Assembly (NCBI RefSeq): GCF_030406775.1
Contig: NZ_CP129119.1
Span: 220,001-284,000, forward strand
DNA length: 64,000 bases
Direction: 5' to 3'
Source of the DNA: Sporosarcina trichiuri
GTDB taxonomy: Bacteria > Bacillota > Bacilli > Bacillales_A > Planococcaceae
The first letter of the stretch is position 1. Each line of letters begins with the position of its first letter. Positions 9,043 through 17,393 of the stretch are shown here, one piece after another. A model generated the notes under the pieces. The model ran no database searches. It was not told the origin of the DNA and saw nothing but the letters and a program-made list of their open reading frames with translations. The position numbers and the translations under genes are program-made.

Positions 9043-10602
9043 GTGTTGAGCGAGGAATTTGATTTATCGCCATTTGAAATGAGTATGATCGTCCGTCAGA
9101 TGCAGCTGACGGATATACCGGAAATACTTGAAATGCAGAAAGTCTGCTTCCCGGGGATGGAACCTTGGGAGACGGAACATCTGGAAAGCCACTTATCGGT
9201 TTTCCCGGAAGGCCAGTTCGTAGCGGAGCTTGACGGCAGCATCATCGGATCGTGTTCGAGCCTGATCGTCAATTTCGCGGAATACGATGACCGCCATACG
9301 TGGGATGATATCTCGGACAATGGCTACATAACGAACCACAATCCGGAAGGCTATAACTTATACGGCATCGAAGTGATGGTGCATCCGGAATACAGAAGAA
9401 TGCGGGTCGGGGAACGGCTGTATGAGGCAAGGAAAGAACTGGCGCGCCAGCTGAACCTGAAATCGATCATCATCGGCGGCCGCATTCCGAATTATCACAA
9501 GCATGCCGATGAAATGTCACCGCGTGAATACGTGAATGCCGTCGCCCGTCACAAAATCTATGATCCGGTCCTGACGTTCCAGCTCATGAACGACTTCACA
9601 CTGATGCGCATCAATCCGAACTATCTGCCGGATGATCAGGCATCGAAGCGGTATGCGACGCTGATGGAATGGAACAACATCGATTACAAGGCAGTGAGCA
9701 AACGGCACTACAAGACGAGTTATCCGGTCCGGATCTGCGTCGTCCAATATCTGATGCGTAAAATATCCTGTTTCGATGAGCTTGCATCGCAAGTGGAATA
9801 CTTCGTACGGGTGGCGGCTGACGCCAACTCGGACTTCGTTGTGTTCCCGGAAATCTTCACGACGCAGCTCATGTCATTCCTCGATGAGCCGTCCGCCAGC
9901 CAGTCGGTCCGCAAAATCTCGGAATACACCGAGGAGTATATCGAGCTCTTCAACGGGCTGTCCGTCCGATATAATGTCAACATCATCGGAGGCTCGCACT
10001 TCGTGGAAGAAGAGGACGAGGAAATTTACAATATTTCCTACCTGTTCCGCCGGGACGGGTCGATCGACAAGCAGTATAAGATTCACATTACGCCGAATGA
10101 GAAGAAGTACTGGGGCATCAGCGCGGGGGATTCCGTCCGGGTGTTCGATACGGATTGCGGCAAGATTGCCATCCAGGTCTGCTACGACATCGAGTTTCCG
10201 GAACTGGCCCGTATCGCTACGGAAAAAGGTGCCAATATCATCTTCACGCCGTTCTGTACGGAAGACCGCCAAGGTTATTTGCGTGTCCGATACTGCGCAC
10301 AGGCGCGCGCTGTGGAAAACCAGATCTATACGGTCATTTCGGGCACAGTCGGAAACCTGCCGCAGGCCGTCAATATGGACATCCAGTATGCACAGTCGGC
10401 AATTTTCGCGCCGTCCGATTTTGAATTTGCCCGTGACGGGATCGTCGGGGAAACGAACGCCAATCTGGAGACGGTGCTGATCGGCGACGTGGACTTGGAA
10501 GTGCTGAAACGTCAGCGGCAGGAAGGGACCGTCAAACAGCTGAAGGACCGCCGGCATGACGTGTACCGGGTTGAATACTTCGCCAAGAATCCGGAGCAAT
10601 GA
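9043..10602 (+). CDS. GNAT acetyltransferase-nitrilase fusion (YhcX-like)
   Basis: A 519-residue bifunctional protein. Residues about 15-210 form a GNAT acetyltransferase with the acetyl-CoA loop EYRRMRVGERLYEARKEL. Residues about 225-515 form a carbon-nitrogen hydrolase with the Glu-Lys-Cys triad visible in VFPEIF, TPNEKKYWG and IQVCYDIEFPEL. Length and layout match B. subtilis YhcX. The start is GTG 9043 after AGAGGTGAT; the adjacent TTG 9046 is possible. The physiological substrate is unknown. A clear terminator is not found until nearly 300 bp downstream, with a repeat between. Confidence 0.93.
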   Translation: MLSEEFDLSPFEMSMIVRQMQLTDIPEILEMQKVCFPGMEPWETEHLESHLSVFPEGQFVAELDGSIIGSCSSLIVNFAEYDDRHTWDDISDNGYITNHNPEGYNLYGIEVMVHPEYRRMRVGERLYEARKELARQLNLKSIIIGGRIPNYHKHADEMSPREYVNAVARHKIYDPVLTFQLMNDFTLMRINPNYLPDDQASKRYATLMEWNNIDYKAVSKRHYKTSYPVRICVVQYLMRKISCFDELASQVEYFVRVAADANSDFVVFPEIFTTQLMSFLDEPSASQSVRKISEYTEEYIELFNGLSVRYNVNIIGGSHFVEEEDEEIYNISYLFRRDGSIDKQYKIHITPNEKKYWGISAGDSVRVFDTDCGKIAIQVCYDIEFPELARIATEKGANIIFTPFCTEDRQGYLRVRYCAQARAVENQIYTVISGTVGNLPQAVNMDIQYAQSAIFAPSDFEFARDGIVGETNANLETVLIGDVDLEVLKRQRQEGTVKQLKDRRHDVYRVEYFAKNPEQ

Positions 10603-10669
10603 AAAAACGGCTGCAGACTCATGAGGGCTGCTGAAAAAGTCTCATGAAAGCTGGAACATCCTCGGTAAG

Positions 10670-10796
10670 GTTGATTTCCGCTGCAGGCGGACGCTTTCCG
10701 CGGGCACGGCTCCAGCCGCTTCCCTCGCTGCGCTCAGTCCAGGGTCTTCCGCGCGTGCTGTTCCCGCAGGAGTCGCCGCCTTCCGCTCCAATCAAC
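10670..10796 (+). repeat. GTTGAT...ATCAAC intergenic repeat, copy 1
   Basis: Begins GTTGATTTCCGCTGCAGGCGG and ends CGCTCCAATCAAC, so the ends are inverted. The interior contains CGCTTTCCGCGGGCACGG and CCCGCAGGAGTC. Two related copies follow at 11041 and 11612. I recall similar palindromic repeats as common between genes in Bacillales. It separates the YhcX-like gene from the next terminator. Confidence 0.75.
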
Positions 10797-10897
10797 GGGA
10801 AACGGGCTGACGCAAGGGGCTGTCTCCATAGTTGTAGTAAACTTGAAACGGACCCCAAACTCAGGGAGCAGAGAAAACAAGGTACGGAGCAGTGAAA

Positions 10898-10941
10898 AGA
10901 CGTTCGGTGGGTCAAATTCGACTCACCGAACGTCTTTTTTT
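10898..10941 (+). terminator. Rho-independent terminator
   Basis: Long stem AGACGTTCGGTG / CACCGAACGTCT followed by seven Ts. It lies about 300 bp after the YhcX-like gene, beyond repeat copy 1. It may be that gene's original terminator, displaced by the repeat. Confidence 0.85.
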
Positions 10942-11040
10942 GTGAACGCTGCACCGCATAAAAATTAGTCGTGCGTTTTTCAACGGACTCGACTCATGCC
11001 TGCAGTTTTTTTCTATTACAATAGATTCAACACGAAATCT

Positions 11041-11211
11041 GTTGATTTCCGCTACGAGCGGCCGCTTTCCCCGGGGGGAGGGGGGCACGGCTTCAGCCTA
11101 ACGAATCGCGACAAGGGTTCGCTTGGCCGTATTTCTGCGTACTTTGCAGAAATTCAGACAGCCTTGCTCATAACACTTCGCTTTTATTCGCCGCTCTCCT
11201 CTCCGATCAAC
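11041..11211 (+). repeat. GTTGAT...ATCAAC intergenic repeat, copy 2
   Basis: Starts GTTGATTTCCGCTACGAGCGG, keeps the CGCTTTCC core and ends CTCTCCGATCAAC. It is more diverged in the middle than the other copies and lies 24 bp upstream of the transposase remnant. Confidence 0.7.
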
Positions 11212-11235
11212 AAGTGTCTTTTATGACTAGATGAG

Positions 11236-11614
11236 GTGATGGATATGATGAAGAAGAAACAAGTCAATGAACGAAAACAGATGGAAATCTTGGCGGTCGA
11301 GCAATTGGTTCCACCAAATCATTTGGTTCGCAAACTGGATGCAGCGACTGATTTTTCGTTCATCTGTCCATTGGTCGAGAACTTGTACTCCGATGTGGGA
11401 CGGACGAGCGTCGATCCGGTTGAACGTGTTTTAGCGGATGCGAAAGAGAAGCATGGAATGCAATGGACAGACCTGAAGGGCCTTAAAAAATTGTCCATGT
11501 AGGCGATGCCATCTTTTGGCGTCCAAAATTTGAAGAAACTCGCCAGGTGGACATGAAGTCCACTTGATAACAAAGATGCCCACACATATCCAGTGTTCTG
11601 CGGGGAACTGAGTT
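11236..11614 (+). pseudogene. Internally deleted IS1182-family transposase remnant
   Basis: The first ~55 codons match the N terminus of IS1182-type transposases (MEILAVEQLVPPNHLVRKLD, then a YSDVGR-type segment). After about codon 61 the frame jumps to what reads as the C-terminal part (ERVLADAKEKHGM, LKGLKKLSM). The central several hundred codons, including the catalytic DDE region, are missing. The frame stops at TAG 11500-11502, where CAG (Gln) is expected. In the same frame further family-like residues follow (NLKKLARWT), with a second stop in place of Trp. It is non-functional and flanked by inverted copies of the intergenic repeat. Confidence 0.82.
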
Positions 11615-11737
11615 GATCGGAGTGCAGGGCGGCGACTCCTGGGGGATCAGCGCAGCGCGAAGACCCCACAGGAGCAAAGCGACGAGGAGGCTGAGGGCAA
11701 GCCCCCCGGAAAGCGTCCGCCCGGAACGGAGATCAAC
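11612..11737 (-). repeat. GTTGAT...ATCAAC intergenic repeat, copy 3 (inverted)
   Basis: Read on the minus strand it starts GTTGATCTCCGTTCCGGGCGG, continues CGCTTTCC...CAGCCTCCTCGTCGC and ends CCGATCAAC. It is inverted relative to copies 1 and 2 and closes the right side of the transposase remnant. Confidence 0.75.
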
Positions 11738-11772
11738 GGCGTTTGACTACTTGCTGATTTACACGTACAAAA

Positions 11773-11812
11773 CCAAAAGGGTTGGAAATCTTTTCGATTT
11801 CCAACCCTTTTG
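11773..11812. terminator. Bidirectional terminator
   Basis: AAAAGGGTTGGAAATC / GATTTCCAACCCTTTT stem. It ends the minus-strand CNNM gene that stops at 11833. Confidence 0.9.
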
Positions 11813-11832
11813 TCAGCCGTTTTACTTGATGA

Positions 11833-13197
11833 TCAGTCTTCCGTATCTTCTGTGTCCGGATCATTTTCATCCGGTACAAGTTTTTCCGCTTCCAAATACA
11901 GGATATGATGGCCTTCCACGTCTTTCACGGAGAACTCATAGCCCTGCTCGATGATCTTTTCTCCCGGAATCGCTTCGAATCGCTGGGACATGAACCAGCC
12001 GCCGATCGTATCGATATCTTCTTCATCGATGTCAATGCCGAGTGTCGTATTGACGTTTTCCAGCAGCATTTTGGCATCCAGGATGTAATGGTTCTCTCCG
12101 ATGACCTGGACATCCGGAAGCTCATCTTTGTCGAACTCGTCCTGAATCTCCCCGACGATCTCCTCCAGAATATCTTCGATGGTCACCAAGCCCGATGTCC
12201 CGCCATATTCATCCATAAGGATTGCCATGTGGATGCGTTCCCGCTGGATTTTCAGCAGAAGGTCCCCGATTGCCATCGTTTCAATGACACGGATGATCGG
12301 CTGCATGTAGGCAACAACCGGAAGTTCACCGTTTTTCGGGTTTTTGATATAGGCGGTGAGCAGGTGCTTCATGTTGATTAGCCCGATGACGTGGTCCTTG
12401 TCACCGTCGATGACCGGATAGCGTGTGAATTGCTCAACGCCTTCCGTGTTGAACAGCTCTTTCGCGGTCATCTCTTTGTCGATCGACATCATTTCGGTCC
12501 GGGGCACCATGATCTCTTTTGCGACCCGGTCGTCGAATTCGAAAATTCTATTCACATACTTGTATTCGGACTGGTTGATCTCTCCGCTCTTGAGGCTGTC
12601 GGACAGAATCATCCGCAGCTCTTCTTCCGTATGGGCGACGTCTGCTTCGGACATCGGTTGGAAGCCGAACAGCCGTGTCACAAACCGAGAACTGAGGTTC
12701 ATGAGCTTGATGACCGGATACATTGTCCGGTAGAAGATGATGAGCGGCATGGCCAATGACAGTGTGATCCGCTCCGCCTTCTGGATTGCGACTGTCTTCG
12801 GTGCCAGTTCCCCGACAACTACGTGGAGGAACGTCACAATGATCAGAGCGATGGCGAAGGACAGAAATGCGGTCAGGCTGTGAGACAGGGCCAAGTGATC
12901 GAAAACAGGCGCGAACAGCAGGGCGACGGTCGGTTCACCGAGCATACCGAGCCCGAGCGCAGTGATCGTAATACCGAGCTGGCAGGCAGACAGATAGTCG
13001 TCCAGGTTGGTCACGACGCGCTGGGCGTTGATCGCTCTTTTATTTCCTTCAAGAGCGAGCTGGTCGATCCGTGTCATCCGCACTTTCACTATTGCAAACT
13101 CAGCTGCCACGAAAAAGGCAGTGAGGGCGATCAAGGCAGCAAATGCTGCCAAGCGTATGGGAATATCCAAATAGGTGCTTTGTTCCATGCCGAACAA
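11833..13197 (-). CDS. Hemolysin-family CNNM/CBS/CorC membrane protein
   Basis: A 454-residue protein with the three-part layout of CorC/HlyC-type proteins: a DUF21/CNNM membrane domain with about four helices (1-190), a CBS-domain pair (about 215-335, including RYPVIDGDKDHVIGLI), and a C-terminal CorC_HlyC domain (about 350-435, with TIGGWFMSQ). The family is linked to magnesium or cobalt efflux; substrate and direction are not provable here. The start is uncertain: TTG 13197 or ATG 13188. The nearest strong AGGAGGTG is about 18 nt upstream of TTG, an unusually long spacing. Divergent from the ABC exporter operon. Confidence 0.9.
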   Translation of the reverse strand: MFGMEQSTYLDIPIRLAAFAALIALTAFFVAAEFAIVKVRMTRIDQLALEGNKRAINAQRVVTNLDDYLSACQLGITITALGLGMLGEPTVALLFAPVFDHLALSHSLTAFLSFAIALIIVTFLHVVVGELAPKTVAIQKAERITLSLAMPLIIFYRTMYPVIKLMNLSSRFVTRLFGFQPMSEADVAHTEEELRMILSDSLKSGEINQSEYKYVNRIFEFDDRVAKEIMVPRTEMMSIDKEMTAKELFNTEGVEQFTRYPVIDGDKDHVIGLINMKHLLTAYIKNPKNGELPVVAYMQPIIRVIETMAIGDLLLKIQRERIHMAILMDEYGGTSGLVTIEDILEEIVGEIQDEFDKDELPDVQVIGENHYILDAKMLLENVNTTLGIDIDEEDIDTIGGWFMSQRFEAIPGEKIIEQGYEFSVKDVEGHHILYLEAEKLVPDENDPDTEDTED

Positions 13198-13346
13198 GGG
13201 GGGAACAAAGCGTACACCTCCTGTGGTTTAAAATAGGGTAGTTGATTCAATAATAAGGTAAAAGGGCGTGGATTTCAATGAATTTTCCTTCCAAACGGTT
13301 TTCCTGCTGCTATATGAGAAAATTTTCAAAAGATTAAAAGAAACTA

Positions 13347-13374
13347 TTGACAATAGTGAAAAAAGCATGATAAT
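13347..13374 (+). promoter_or_regulatory. Sigma-A promoter of the ABC exporter leader
   Basis: Consensus TTGACA at 13347-13352 and GATAAT at 13369-13374, spacing 16 bp. The transcript would start about 35 nt before the leader peptide. Confidence 0.75.
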
Positions 13375-13413
13375 CTGAAAACATTCGAAATCCGAAAGAA
13401 AGGGGTGCCTGAC

Positions 13414-13494
13414 ATGATGACAGCCGAAAAGAAAACGCGCCGCCAATTTCAAGCACCCCCTTTTGGACGATTGCCTGTTCCGCATTCTCTTTAG
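13414..13494 (+). CDS. Leader peptide of the ABC exporter operon, 26 residues
   Basis: A short frame with ribosome site AAAGGGGTG and tandem ATG codons (13414, 13417). The peptide reads MMTAEKKTRRQFQAPPFGRL then PVPHSL; it is Arg-, Pro- and Gln-rich, as in ribosome-stalling leaders. Its ribosome site can pair with GCACCCCC inside the frame, and its last codons pair with the loop of a terminator 37 nt downstream. The position, between promoter and attenuator of a BmrCD-like exporter, parallels the known B. subtilis BmrB leader, but the sequence is not obviously BmrB. Confidence 0.6.
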   Translation: MMTAEKKTRRQFQAPPFGRLPVPHSL

Positions 13495-13530
13495 CGGAAA
13501 GGATGGACGGAGGGGCATGATCCCGATTCA

Positions 13531-13569
13531 GACGCGTGCTGCTGAAAATGCGGGCACGTGTCTTTTTTT
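13531..13569 (+). terminator. Attenuator hairpin upstream of the ABC exporter
   Basis: GACGCGTGC / GCACGTGTC stem (one G-U pair) followed by seven Ts, placed 170 bp before the first exporter gene and after the leader peptide. AATGCGG in its loop (13547-13553) is exactly complementary to CCGCATT in the leader frame (13480-13486). Confidence 0.8.
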
Positions 13570-13634
13570 CTGTCTTCAATTGGATGTCCTCACGCGTCAG
13601 CGTGGTGCATAGAAATGATGACGAGAGGAGCGTT

Positions 13635-13709
13635 ATGGATGTGATTCAGATCGAAAAAGCAATGAAAGCGGAACAAACTGAGAAAAAAGAGACAGGTGAT
13701 GGCGGATAG
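13635..13709 (+). CDS. Possible second small frame, 24 residues
   Basis: ATG 13635 preceded by GAGAGGAG. The peptide is hydrophilic and Glu/Lys-rich (starts MDVIQIEKAMKAEQTEK). It lies between the attenuator and the exporter gene, whose own ribosome site (AAAGAAAGG) is weak. It could couple translation or be chance. Confidence 0.35.
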   Translation: MDVIQIEKAMKAEQTEKKETGDGG

Positions 13710-13741
13710 CCGGATGTTTCAAAGAAAGGTCGTAGAAAAGT

Positions 13742-15484
13742 ATGTTTTCGGTATTAGGGAAATTAGGATGGTTTTTCAAAGAGAATAAAATGCGTTACAC
13801 AGTAGCATTGCTGCTGCTGATCATGACGAGTGTATTTGCGATTGTTCCCCCATGGATCATCGGGAAGGCGATCGACGGAATCCACCTGAATACGATGACC
13901 CCGCACTTGCTGTGGACGTACATCGGCATTCTGCTTGTAATCACCGTCATCGGCTATATCGGCGATTTCGTCTGGCAGTATCAGCTGTTCGGCGGCGCGA
14001 ATGTCATTGAACGGAAGCTGCGGGGCAATCTCATGCGCCATTTTCTTAAGATGACGCCTTCGTTCTATCAGCGGAATAAGACGGGCGATCTGATGGCCCG
14101 TTCGACGAATGACCTTCAGGCGATTTCGGAGACTGCGGGATTCGGTATTATGACGCTGATCGACTCGACGGTCTATCTGTTCACACTCATCGTCATGATG
14201 GGGTTCGCCGTCTCATGGAAACTGACGCTCGCAGCAATCCTGCCGCTGCCGATCCTCGCCTATCTCATGCAGGTGCTCGGCAAACGGATCCATCTGAAAT
14301 TCGTGACGGCGCAGCGTGCATTCGGCGATTTAAACGATGACGTGCTCGAAGCTGTGGCGGGTGTCCGTGTCGTCAGAGCTTATGTACAGGAACGTGCTGA
14401 AGAGCAGCGCTTTGCGGATGCGACGGAAGATGTCTATAAGAAAAATATGGATGTCGAGCGGATTGACGCTCTGTTCACACCGATTTCCAAGATCATGACG
14501 TCGATGTCCTACATTATCGGTCTTGGCTACGGAGCTTATCTCGTCTCGGTCGGCGATATCACTCTCGGGGGTCTTGTCACCTTCAACGTCTATCTCGGCA
14601 TGATCGTCTGGCCGATGTTTGCGATCGGGGAACTGATCAACGTCATGCAGCGGGGGAACGCATCGCTCGACCGTGTCCAGGAGACGCTCGATGCTGTTGA
14701 AGATGTACGTGATCCGTCAATGCCTGTGCAGATGGAACGACCGGGCATGGTCGGTTTCAGTGACGTGAGCTTCAGCTATCCTACGTCCGAACGGAAGAAT
14801 CTGGATCAGATCCGTCTCCAGCTCGGCGGCGGCCAGACACTCGGCATCGTCGGTAAAACAGGCAGCGGCAAGACGACGTTCGTCAAACAGCTGCTGCGTG
14901 AGTATCCGGCGGGCGAAGGGCTGCTGACGTTCGACGGCAGACGGCTCGATGATATGACCAAAGAGCAGGTGAGGAACTGGGTGGGCTACGTCCCGCAGGA
15001 CCATGTGCTGTTCTCCCGTTCCGTGCGTGACAATATCCTGTTCGGGAAGCCGGATGCAACGGAAGCGGATATTGCGGAGGCGATCCGCCTTGCCCATTTC
15101 GAAAAGGATCTGGAAATGCTGCCGGAAGGGCTTGGAACGCTTGTCGGTGAAAAAGGCGTGGCCCTGTCAGGCGGCCAGAAGCAGAGGATTTCGATTGCCC
15201 GGGCTCTCGTGAAAAATCCGGAAATCCTCATCTTGGATGATTCACTGTCGGCCGTCGATGCCAAGACGGAAACCAGGATTATTGAAAACATCCAGAACGA
15301 GCGGAGCGGGAAGACGACAATCATTACGACACACAGACTGTCCGCCGTCCAGCATGCAGACCGCATCATCGTGCTTGAAAACGGCCGTGTCACCGAAGAA
15401 GGCACACATGAAGAACTGCTTGAACAGAATGGCTGGTACAAGGAACAATATGACCGGCAGCAGATTGGAGGTGACGAGTCATGA
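13742..15484 (+). CDS. bmrC: Heterodimeric ABC multidrug exporter subunit (BmrC-like)
   Basis: A 580-residue type IV exporter half: six transmembrane helices (1-310) and a nucleotide-binding domain. Walker A GKTGSGKTT is near residue 371, the signature is LSGGQKQR, and the H-loop is TTHRLS. Walker B reads ILILDDSLSAVD, with Asp (about 500) where the catalytic Glu normally sits, the degenerate site also known in B. subtilis BmrC/YheI. It shares MFSVLxKLGWFFK at the N terminus with YheI. The 3' end overlaps the next gene by 4 nt. The leader upstream suggests drug-induced attenuation. Confidence 0.88.
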   Translation: MFSVLGKLGWFFKENKMRYTVALLLLIMTSVFAIVPPWIIGKAIDGIHLNTMTPHLLWTYIGILLVITVIGYIGDFVWQYQLFGGANVIERKLRGNLMRHFLKMTPSFYQRNKTGDLMARSTNDLQAISETAGFGIMTLIDSTVYLFTLIVMMGFAVSWKLTLAAILPLPILAYLMQVLGKRIHLKFVTAQRAFGDLNDDVLEAVAGVRVVRAYVQERAEEQRFADATEDVYKKNMDVERIDALFTPISKIMTSMSYIIGLGYGAYLVSVGDITLGGLVTFNVYLGMIVWPMFAIGELINVMQRGNASLDRVQETLDAVEDVRDPSMPVQMERPGMVGFSDVSFSYPTSERKNLDQIRLQLGGGQTLGIVGKTGSGKTTFVKQLLREYPAGEGLLTFDGRRLDDMTKEQVRNWVGYVPQDHVLFSRSVRDNILFGKPDATEADIAEAIRLAHFEKDLEMLPEGLGTLVGEKGVALSGGQKQRISIARALVKNPEILILDDSLSAVDAKTETRIIENIQNERSGKTTIITTHRLSAVQHADRIIVLENGRVTEEGTHEELLEQNGWYKEQYDRQQIGGDES

Positions 15485-17226
15485 CAACCGGTAAACGGCT
15501 CGTCCACTATGCATTGCAATTCAAAGGGTACTTCATCGGCGGCATGGCGCTGCTCGCCGTCGCGGTAGGCGCCGACCTGCTCGGGCCGATCATCGCGAAG
15601 CAGATCATCGATAACCATATCGCAGGCTCGGATTCCGGGGGCATCGACTTCTCTCCGATTGCGAAACTGCTCGTCATCTTCTTTGCCCTCGCCGTCGTGA
15701 CGGCAATATTCCGCTACGGTCAGTACATCATGCTGCAGGCGACCGCGAACCGGATCGTGCAGAAGATGCGGAATGAGCTGTACCGGCACATCCAGACACT
15801 GCCGATCAGCTACTTCGATAATCTGCCTGCCGGAAAAGTGGTGGCACGTGTGACGAACGACACGGAAGCGATCCGCCATCTGTATGTGACAGTCGTCTCG
15901 CAGTTCGCGATCAGCGGCATGTACATTATCGGGATCTATATCGCCCTGTTCAGCCTGGATGCCAAAATGGGTGCCATCCTGCTGTTCGTCCTGCCGCTGC
16001 TCTATGTCTGGATGATTCTGTACCGGAAATTCGCCTCCAAGGTGAACCATGTCATCCGCTCGAAAGTGAGCGACATGAACGGGATGATCAATGAGTCCAT
16101 CAACGGGATGACGATCATCCAGGCGTTCGGACGGGAAAAGCAGATGGAAGAGGAATTCGAGGAACTGAATACGACGCATTACAATTATCAGACGAAACTG
16201 CTGAAAGTCGAAGCGGCCACCTCACACAACCTGGTCAACACGATCCGGTCGCTGACGTTCGTCATCTTCATCTGGTATTTCGCTGGCGCATCATTTTCTG
16301 CGGGCAGTGTCATTTCTGTCGGGATGCTGTATGCATTCGTGGATTATATCACCCGGCTGTTCAACCCGGTGACGGGAATCGTCAACCAGTTTGCACGTCT
16401 TGAGCACTCGCTGGTTGCGGCGGAGCGTGTATTCCAGCTGATGGACCGTGCGGGAGAGCCGGTCAGCGACGAACGGATGGAACGTTATCAAGGGAATGTC
16501 GCCTTCGAAGACGTCTGGTTCGCCTATAAGGAAAATGAGTACGTGCTGAAAGATATCAATTTCGAAGCGAAGCGGGGAGAGACGGTCGCCCTGGTCGGAC
16601 ATACAGGATCAGGGAAGAGCTCGATCATGAACCTGCTGTTCCGCTTCTACGACCCGGTGAAAGGGAAGATCCTGATCGACGGGCAGGACATCACTGCGCT
16701 TCCGCGGCAGACTGTCCGCAGCCACATGGGGATCGTCCTGCAAGATCCGTACCTGTTTACAGGCACTGTCGAGTCCAACATCAGCCTGCGGGACCCGCGT
16801 ATCACCCGGGATGCTGTCCAGGAAGCGCTCGATGCGGTCGGCGGCGAACGTGTGCTGGAACATCTGCCGGGCGGCATCGACGAGCCGGTCGTAGAGAAGG
16901 GCAGTACGCTGTCGAGCGGACAGCGCCAGCTCATCTCCTTCGCGCGTGCACTTGCATTCGATCCGGCCATCCTCATACTGGATGAAGCCACTTCGAACAT
17001 CGATACCGAAACCGAGGAAATCATCCAGCATGCAATGGATGTCCTGAAGAAGGGCCGGACGACGTTCATCATCGCCCACCGCCTGTCGACCATCAAAAAT
17101 GCCGACCGCATCCTCGTGCTTGACCGCGGAGAGATCAAAGAAAGCGGAACTCACGACGAATTGGTTGCATTGGACGGTCAATATGCCCAGATGTATAAAC
17201 TGCAATCGGGCATTTCCGTTTCGTAA
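15481..17226 (+). CDS. bmrD: Heterodimeric ABC multidrug exporter subunit (BmrD-like)
   Basis: A 581-residue partner of the upstream subunit: six helices and a nucleotide-binding domain with Walker A GHTGSGKSS near 373, Walker B ILILDEATSNID with a normal catalytic Glu (about 502), and a degenerate signature LSSGQRQL instead of LSGGQ. Together the two proteins form one intact and one degenerate ATP site, the hallmark of heterodimeric exporters such as BmrCD. It is roughly 90 residues shorter than B. subtilis BmrD as I recall. A strong terminator follows. Substrates are likely drugs, by family only. Confidence 0.87.
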   Translation: MTTGKRLVHYALQFKGYFIGGMALLAVAVGADLLGPIIAKQIIDNHIAGSDSGGIDFSPIAKLLVIFFALAVVTAIFRYGQYIMLQATANRIVQKMRNELYRHIQTLPISYFDNLPAGKVVARVTNDTEAIRHLYVTVVSQFAISGMYIIGIYIALFSLDAKMGAILLFVLPLLYVWMILYRKFASKVNHVIRSKVSDMNGMINESINGMTIIQAFGREKQMEEEFEELNTTHYNYQTKLLKVEAATSHNLVNTIRSLTFVIFIWYFAGASFSAGSVISVGMLYAFVDYITRLFNPVTGIVNQFARLEHSLVAAERVFQLMDRAGEPVSDERMERYQGNVAFEDVWFAYKENEYVLKDINFEAKRGETVALVGHTGSGKSSIMNLLFRFYDPVKGKILIDGQDITALPRQTVRSHMGIVLQDPYLFTGTVESNISLRDPRITRDAVQEALDAVGGERVLEHLPGGIDEPVVEKGSTLSSGQRQLISFARALAFDPAILILDEATSNIDTETEEIIQHAMDVLKKGRTTFIIAHRLSTIKNADRILVLDRGEIKESGTHDELVALDGQYAQMYKLQSGISVS

Positions 17227-17248
17227 CTTGAATATGCAGTGAACCGTA

Positions 17249-17290
17249 CTGCCCCGAATCATCCTACAGATGGTTCGGGGCAGTTTTTTC
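17249..17290 (+). terminator. Terminator of the exporter operon
   Basis: CTGCCCCGAA / TTCGGGGCAG hairpin with six Ts, 22 bp after the second subunit gene. Confidence 0.92.
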
Positions 17291-17393
17291 GTTTCATGAG
17301 TTTCTGAGGATTGTATGAAAAAGATTGCCAAGCGGCAGAAAAAAACATATATTTAGAGTATCGAAATGTTTTGACAAGAAAGTAGGGCATCTT

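Noticed and set aside
14986..16179. 397-codon minus-strand frame across the exporter genes
   Set aside because: Antisense to two well-supported ABC subunits; composition and lack of a ribosome site show it is a shadow.
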